Source of the DNA: Agrobacterium fabrum
GTDB taxonomy: Bacteria > Pseudomonadota > Alphaproteobacteria > Rhizobiales > Rhizobiaceae
DNA length: 8,243 bases
Assembly (NCBI GenBank): GCA_003241215.1
Contig: QFOL01000171.1
Span: 1 to 8,243 of the forward strand
Direction of reading: 5' to 3'
The translations under genes and the position numbers were made by a program. The notes beneath the pieces are model-generated. The model was not told the origin of the DNA. It was given only the letters and a program-made list of their open reading frames with translations, and made no database searches. Positions 6,215 to 8,243 of this stretch are shown in pieces (the stretch's first letter is position 1; the number at the start of each line of letters is the position of its first letter).

Positions 6215-7156
6215 ATGTTGGGATGGGGAAATCGTCACAATCATCTTGCGGCTGGCAATCCCGAAGCCCTAGGCAATGAACCGCCGGTCAACCAGATCGT
6301 CGATACGCGCAGGATTGCGCTCGCCCTTGGCGGCGGAGCGGCGCGCGGCTGGGCCCATATCGGCGTCCTGCGGGCGCTGGATGAGGCCGGGGTGAAGATC
6401 GGCATGATCGCCGGCACCTCGATCGGCGCGCTGGTGGGCGGTTGTTATCTCGCCGGCAAGCTCGATGAGCTGGAAGAATTCGCCCGCTCGCTGACGATGC
6501 GCCGCATTGCCGGCCTGCTCGATCTCACCATCGGCGGCGGCGGGCTCTTCGGCGGCATGCGGCTGACCAAGCGCATGCAGGAACATCTGGAAGGCCTGCG
6601 CGTCGAAAACCTCGATCATCCCTTCATCGCCGTCGCGACGGAACTGCGCACCGGCCACGAGGTCTGGATTCACCAGGGCGATCTCGTCACCGCGCTGCGC
6701 TCTTCCTATGCGCTGCCGGGCATTTTCGAACCCGTGCAGTGCAACGGCCGCACCCTGATCGACGGCGCGCTCGTCAATCCCGTGCCGGTTTCGGTCTGCC
6801 GGGCCTATGAGCAGGCGCTGGTCGTCGCGGTCAATCTGAATTACGACCTCTTCGGCCGCTCCGCCGTGGTCAAGCACGCCGCCTCGCCATCGCATGGCGG
6901 CGTCGCACCGGCGGTGGAAAGCCCGCCGCGTCCCGGCCTGCCGGGTGTCATGGTGCAGGCTTTCAACATCATTCAGGACCGAATTTCGCGCTCGCGCCTG
7001 GCGGGCGACCCGCCCGACCTCATGCTGCACCCCCGCATCAACGATATCGGCCTCTCGGAATTCCATCGCGCCAGCGAAGCCATCGACCGGGGATATGAGG
7101 AAACGCGTTCCCGCATTCCGGAGCTTGAGCGCATGCAGCAGGCATTCCGGCGCTAG
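6215..7156 (+). CDS. Patatin-like phospholipase (RssA-type)
   Basis: A 313-residue protein of the patatin family of Ser-Asp dyad lipid acyl hydrolases. The glycine-rich oxyanion loop GGGAARGWAHIGVL (39-52), the nucleophile elbow GTSIG with Ser69, and the catalytic Asp183 in DGALVNPVPV are all present, so it should be active. The block GGGGLFGGMRLTKRM (107-121) and overall size resemble the bacterial RssA/YchK subgroup. There is no signal peptide; it is probably cytoplasmic or membrane-associated. Residues 1-30 and a Pro/Gly-rich linker around 225-246 are likely disordered. The C-terminal helix (about 280-312) is rich in Arg and Glu. The start is supported by AGGGAG (6202-6207), 7 nt before ATG. 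It follows hisI by 94 nt, in which I see no clear promoter. The natural substrate is unknown; phospholipid or lysophospholipid is inferred from the family. Confidence 0.92.
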   Translation: MLGWGNRHNHLAAGNPEALGNEPPVNQIVDTRRIALALGGGAARGWAHIGVLRALDEAGVKIGMIAGTSIGALVGGCYLAGKLDELEEFARSLTMRRIAGLLDLTIGGGGLFGGMRLTKRMQEHLEGLRVENLDHPFIAVATELRTGHEVWIHQGDLVTALRSSYALPGIFEPVQCNGRTLIDGALVNPVPVSVCRAYEQALVVAVNLNYDLFGRSAVVKHAASPSHGGVAPAVESPPRPGLPGVMVQAFNIIQDRISRSRLAGDPPDLMLHPRINDIGLSEFHRASEAIDRGYEETRSRIPELERMQQAFRR

Positions 7157-7160
7157 CGCC
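7149..7160. repeat. Perfect 12-base palindrome across the patatin stop codon
   Basis: GGCGCTAGCGCC is self-complementary and contains the stop TAG (7154-7156). As RNA it allows only a 4-bp stem with a CUAG loop, followed by CTGCTTTAAG, so terminator activity would be weak. Confidence 0.3.
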
Positions 7161-7210
7161 CTGCTTTAAGCACGAAACAGATAGATGAAGCGCCCAGCCG
7201 TGGTGAGACC

Positions 7211-7540
7211 ATGTATTGGTATATCTCAATCCTGCCCCCGACCGACGAAAACACACTATGCGACACGGATCGATTGATCGGGTTTCTGGAAGAACAACCT
7301 GAACTCAAACGGACAAACGATGTCAGCTTTGCGTCGGCGGAGGGTCAGCCCTGGATCGACATCACCATCGTGAAAGGAACGGCCGATGGCAACTGGTCAA
7401 GCAGCGGCAAATTCATTTCACAGTTCAATCGGGTTGAAATTGTCTGCGCCGATTGTCCACAGCGAGACTTCTACGTGGACATATCCACCAAAATAGCCGA
7501 CTTTCTTCAATGGCGATACGTGACGGAAGGCGATGTATGA
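7211..7540 (+). CDS. Small hypothetical protein, AT-rich gene
   Basis: I do not recognise a family for this 109-residue protein. It is acidic and probably cytoplasmic, with no signal peptide or membrane segment. It opens with aromatic MYWYISILPP, has a likely helix DTDRLIGFLEEQPEL, the stretch GQPWIDITIVKG, then RVEIVCADC with two cysteines (residues 79 and 82) and a final amphipathic helix with Trp100. It looks like a compact alpha/beta domain. The first 110 bases are about 47% GC, clearly lower than the neighbouring genes, and they use many A/T-ending codons; this hints at acquisition by transfer. A GGTG at 7202-7205 gives a modest ribosome-binding site. Small single-domain proteins with this look are sometimes immunity proteins, but no toxin gene is adjacent, so that remains a guess. 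It converges on the CBS-domain gene. Confidence 0.7.
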   Translation: MYWYISILPPTDENTLCDTDRLIGFLEEQPELKRTNDVSFASAEGQPWIDITIVKGTADGNWSSSGKFISQFNRVEIVCADCPQRDFYVDISTKIADFLQWRYVTEGDV

Positions 7541-7586
7541 GTCCCGGCCCGAGGCTGAAGCTTTTCCAGCTGTCTGACGCCGGGAC
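7541..7586. terminator. Dyad between convergent genes, possible bidirectional terminator
   Basis: GTCCCGGC (7541-7548), immediately after the small gene's stop, pairs perfectly with GCCGGGAC (7579-7586). Inside it GCTG/CAGC (7554-7557 and 7567-7570) can form a second stem, giving a nested structure that reads alike on both strands. There is no T-tract, so rho-independent action is uncertain. It fills most of the 52-nt gap to the CBS-domain gene. Confidence 0.4.
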
Positions 7587-7592
7587 GCAAGA

Positions 7593-8027
7593 TCATCCGG
7601 CAATATAGGCCTTGATGTGCTCCGCTTCGGCTTCGATCTCGCCGATCCGCGCCTTCACCACGTCACCGATGGAGATGATGCCGGCAAGCCGGCCATTCTC
7701 TTCAACCGGCACATGCCTGAAGCGTCCGCCCGTCATGATTTCCATCAGCTCATCGGTGGTGGAATTGTGATGACAGCGAATGACATTCTTGGTCATGGCC
7801 ACCGACACGGATTGCTGGAGGGAAGCGGCACCCTGGCCCGCCACGGCCTTTACCAGATCGCGTTCCGTGAAGATGCCGAGAACCACGCCATCGGCGTCGG
7901 TCACGACAACGGAACCGATCTTATGCGCATGCAGCGTTCCCGCCGCCTCACCGATGCTGACCTCCGGACCGACAGTCACGACGTCCCGGCCCTTGCGGTC
8001 GAGAAGATCCTTTACGAATGTTGGCAT
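7593..8027 (-). CDS. Tandem CBS-domain protein
   Basis: A 144-residue stand-alone Bateman module: CBS domain 1 at about 7-63 and CBS domain 2 at about 73-130. Each ends with the typical strand-helix block, GIFTERDLVKAV (51-62) and GIISIGDVVKARI (116-128). Such pairs commonly bind adenine nucleotides (AMP, ATP, SAM or NAD family) and act as energy or ligand sensors; the ligand here cannot be read from sequence. No enzyme or transporter domain is fused, so the partner is unknown. A short charged helix (129-142, EIEAEAEHIKAYI) closes the protein. The start is very well supported by AGGAGG (8033-8038 on the plus strand) 5 nt before ATG. No convincing promoter is visible in the 154 nt upstream. 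Confidence 0.93.
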   Translation of the reverse strand: MPTFVKDLLDRKGRDVVTVGPEVSIGEAAGTLHAHKIGSVVVTDADGVVLGIFTERDLVKAVAGQGAASLQQSVSVAMTKNVIRCHHNSTTDELMEIMTGGRFRHVPVEENGRLAGIISIGDVVKARIGEIEAEAEHIKAYIAG

Positions 8028-8134
8028 GCCTTCCTCCTCTTTTCAGCGATACGCAGCGCCGCAGTCTCCCCCGGCGGTTGCAAATCATGGGATATGGTGC
8101 GCTGAGGACCGCATGAATGCAATCCCGGATGGGA

Positions 8135-8156
8135 GGCGCAAAAGCAAATTTGCGCC
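8135..8156 (-). terminator. Dyad downstream of the right-edge gene
   Basis: GGCGCAAA (8135-8142) pairs perfectly with TTTGCGCC (8149-8156) around a 6-nt loop. On the minus strand it begins 25 nt after the stop codon of the probable membrane protein, where a terminator is expected. The bases that follow are not T-rich, so it may be an inefficient or factor-assisted terminator, or an operator upstream of the CBS gene. Confidence 0.45.
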
Positions 8157-8181
8157 ACGGCCGACAAGGAGCGTGATCAGC

Positions 8182-8243
8182 TCAGACCAAGCGTCGATCG
8201 AAAAGCCCGAAGAACAGGAAGCCGAGCAGAAAGCCGAAGACAT
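8182..8243 (-). CDS. C-terminal end of a probable membrane protein, cut by the window edge
   Basis: Read from the right edge on the minus strand, an open frame encodes VFGFLLGFLFFGLFDRRLV and then TGA (8184-8182). Nineteen residues are visible: a run rich in Phe, Leu and Gly that fits a final transmembrane helix, then a charged DRR end as expected on the cytoplasmic side. Most codons end in G or C, like the real genes here, and a dyad follows the stop. The opposite strand is also open from an ATG at 8113 and would encode a charged Glu/Lys/Ala-rich protein, the usual antisense image of a hydrophobic helix, but that frame runs through the dyad and uses rare AGG codons. The minus-strand reading is preferred but not certain; the family is unknown. 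Confidence 0.45.
   Translation of the reverse strand, partial: VFGFLLGFLFFGLFDRRLV

Noticed and set aside
6269..7066. Minus-strand open frame of 265 codons opposite the patatin gene
   Set aside because: It is the antisense image of a gene with intact catalytic motifs; its product is an Ala/Arg/Asp-rich shadow.
8113..8243. Plus-strand coding start at the right edge
   Set aside because: The frame passes through a perfect dyad, uses two AGG codons close together, and its charged second half is what the reverse of a hydrophobic helix would give. Kept only as an alternative.

Overview
The window reads as chromosomal housekeeping DNA from an alphaproteobacterium of the Rhizobiales, most likely an Agrobacterium/Rhizobium-type Rhizobiaceae. 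The basis is the GC-rich coding style with C/G-ending codons, the sequence character of the ThrRS, YidD, FolE and HisI proteins, the stand-alone HisI without a HisE domain, and a dispersed alphaproteobacterial-style palindrome. The organism is inferred from recalled family resemblance, not from a search.

Left part (1-3310): a plus-strand gene for an exported protein made of three divergent copies of one beta-rich module converges on minus-strand thrS (threonyl-tRNA synthetase). The 148-base gap between them holds a 15-bp perfect palindrome of the dispersed-repeat type and the intrinsic terminator of thrS. thrS has a strong Shine-Dalgarno sequence, a good candidate promoter and a leader with small hairpins.

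Middle (3311-4641, minus strand): three packed genes encode a NifU/IscU-type Fe-S scaffold homologue, YidD and a DUF1697 protein. The first two are 3 nt apart and the last two overlap by 4 nt (ATGA), so this is almost certainly one operon. A candidate sigma70 promoter lies at 4742-4772. The scaffold homologue keeps two of the usual three cluster-ligand cysteines and has His at the third position.

Right-middle (4924-7156, plus strand): folE (GTP cyclohydrolase I), hisI (phosphoribosyl-AMP cyclohydrolase) and a patatin-like phospholipase follow in one direction, separated by gaps of about 95-120 nt that contain hairpins. The folE leader has a stem abutting the ribosome-binding site, in the place where the alphaproteobacterial folE motif (THF-II riboswitch) is known to occur. 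A 12-bp stem separates folE from hisI.

Right end (7211-8243): a small, comparatively AT-rich hypothetical gene with no recognised family converges on a minus-strand tandem CBS-domain protein, with an 8-bp dyad in the gap. At the right edge a minus-strand frame encoding a hydrophobic C-terminus is probably the end of a membrane protein, followed by its own dyad.

Most genes are ordinary core functions. The less explained elements are the triple-module exported protein, the cysteine-poor scaffold operon, the folE and hisI leaders, and the small AT-rich orphan gene. I see no mobile element, CRISPR array, rRNA or tRNA, and no convincing new multi-gene system.
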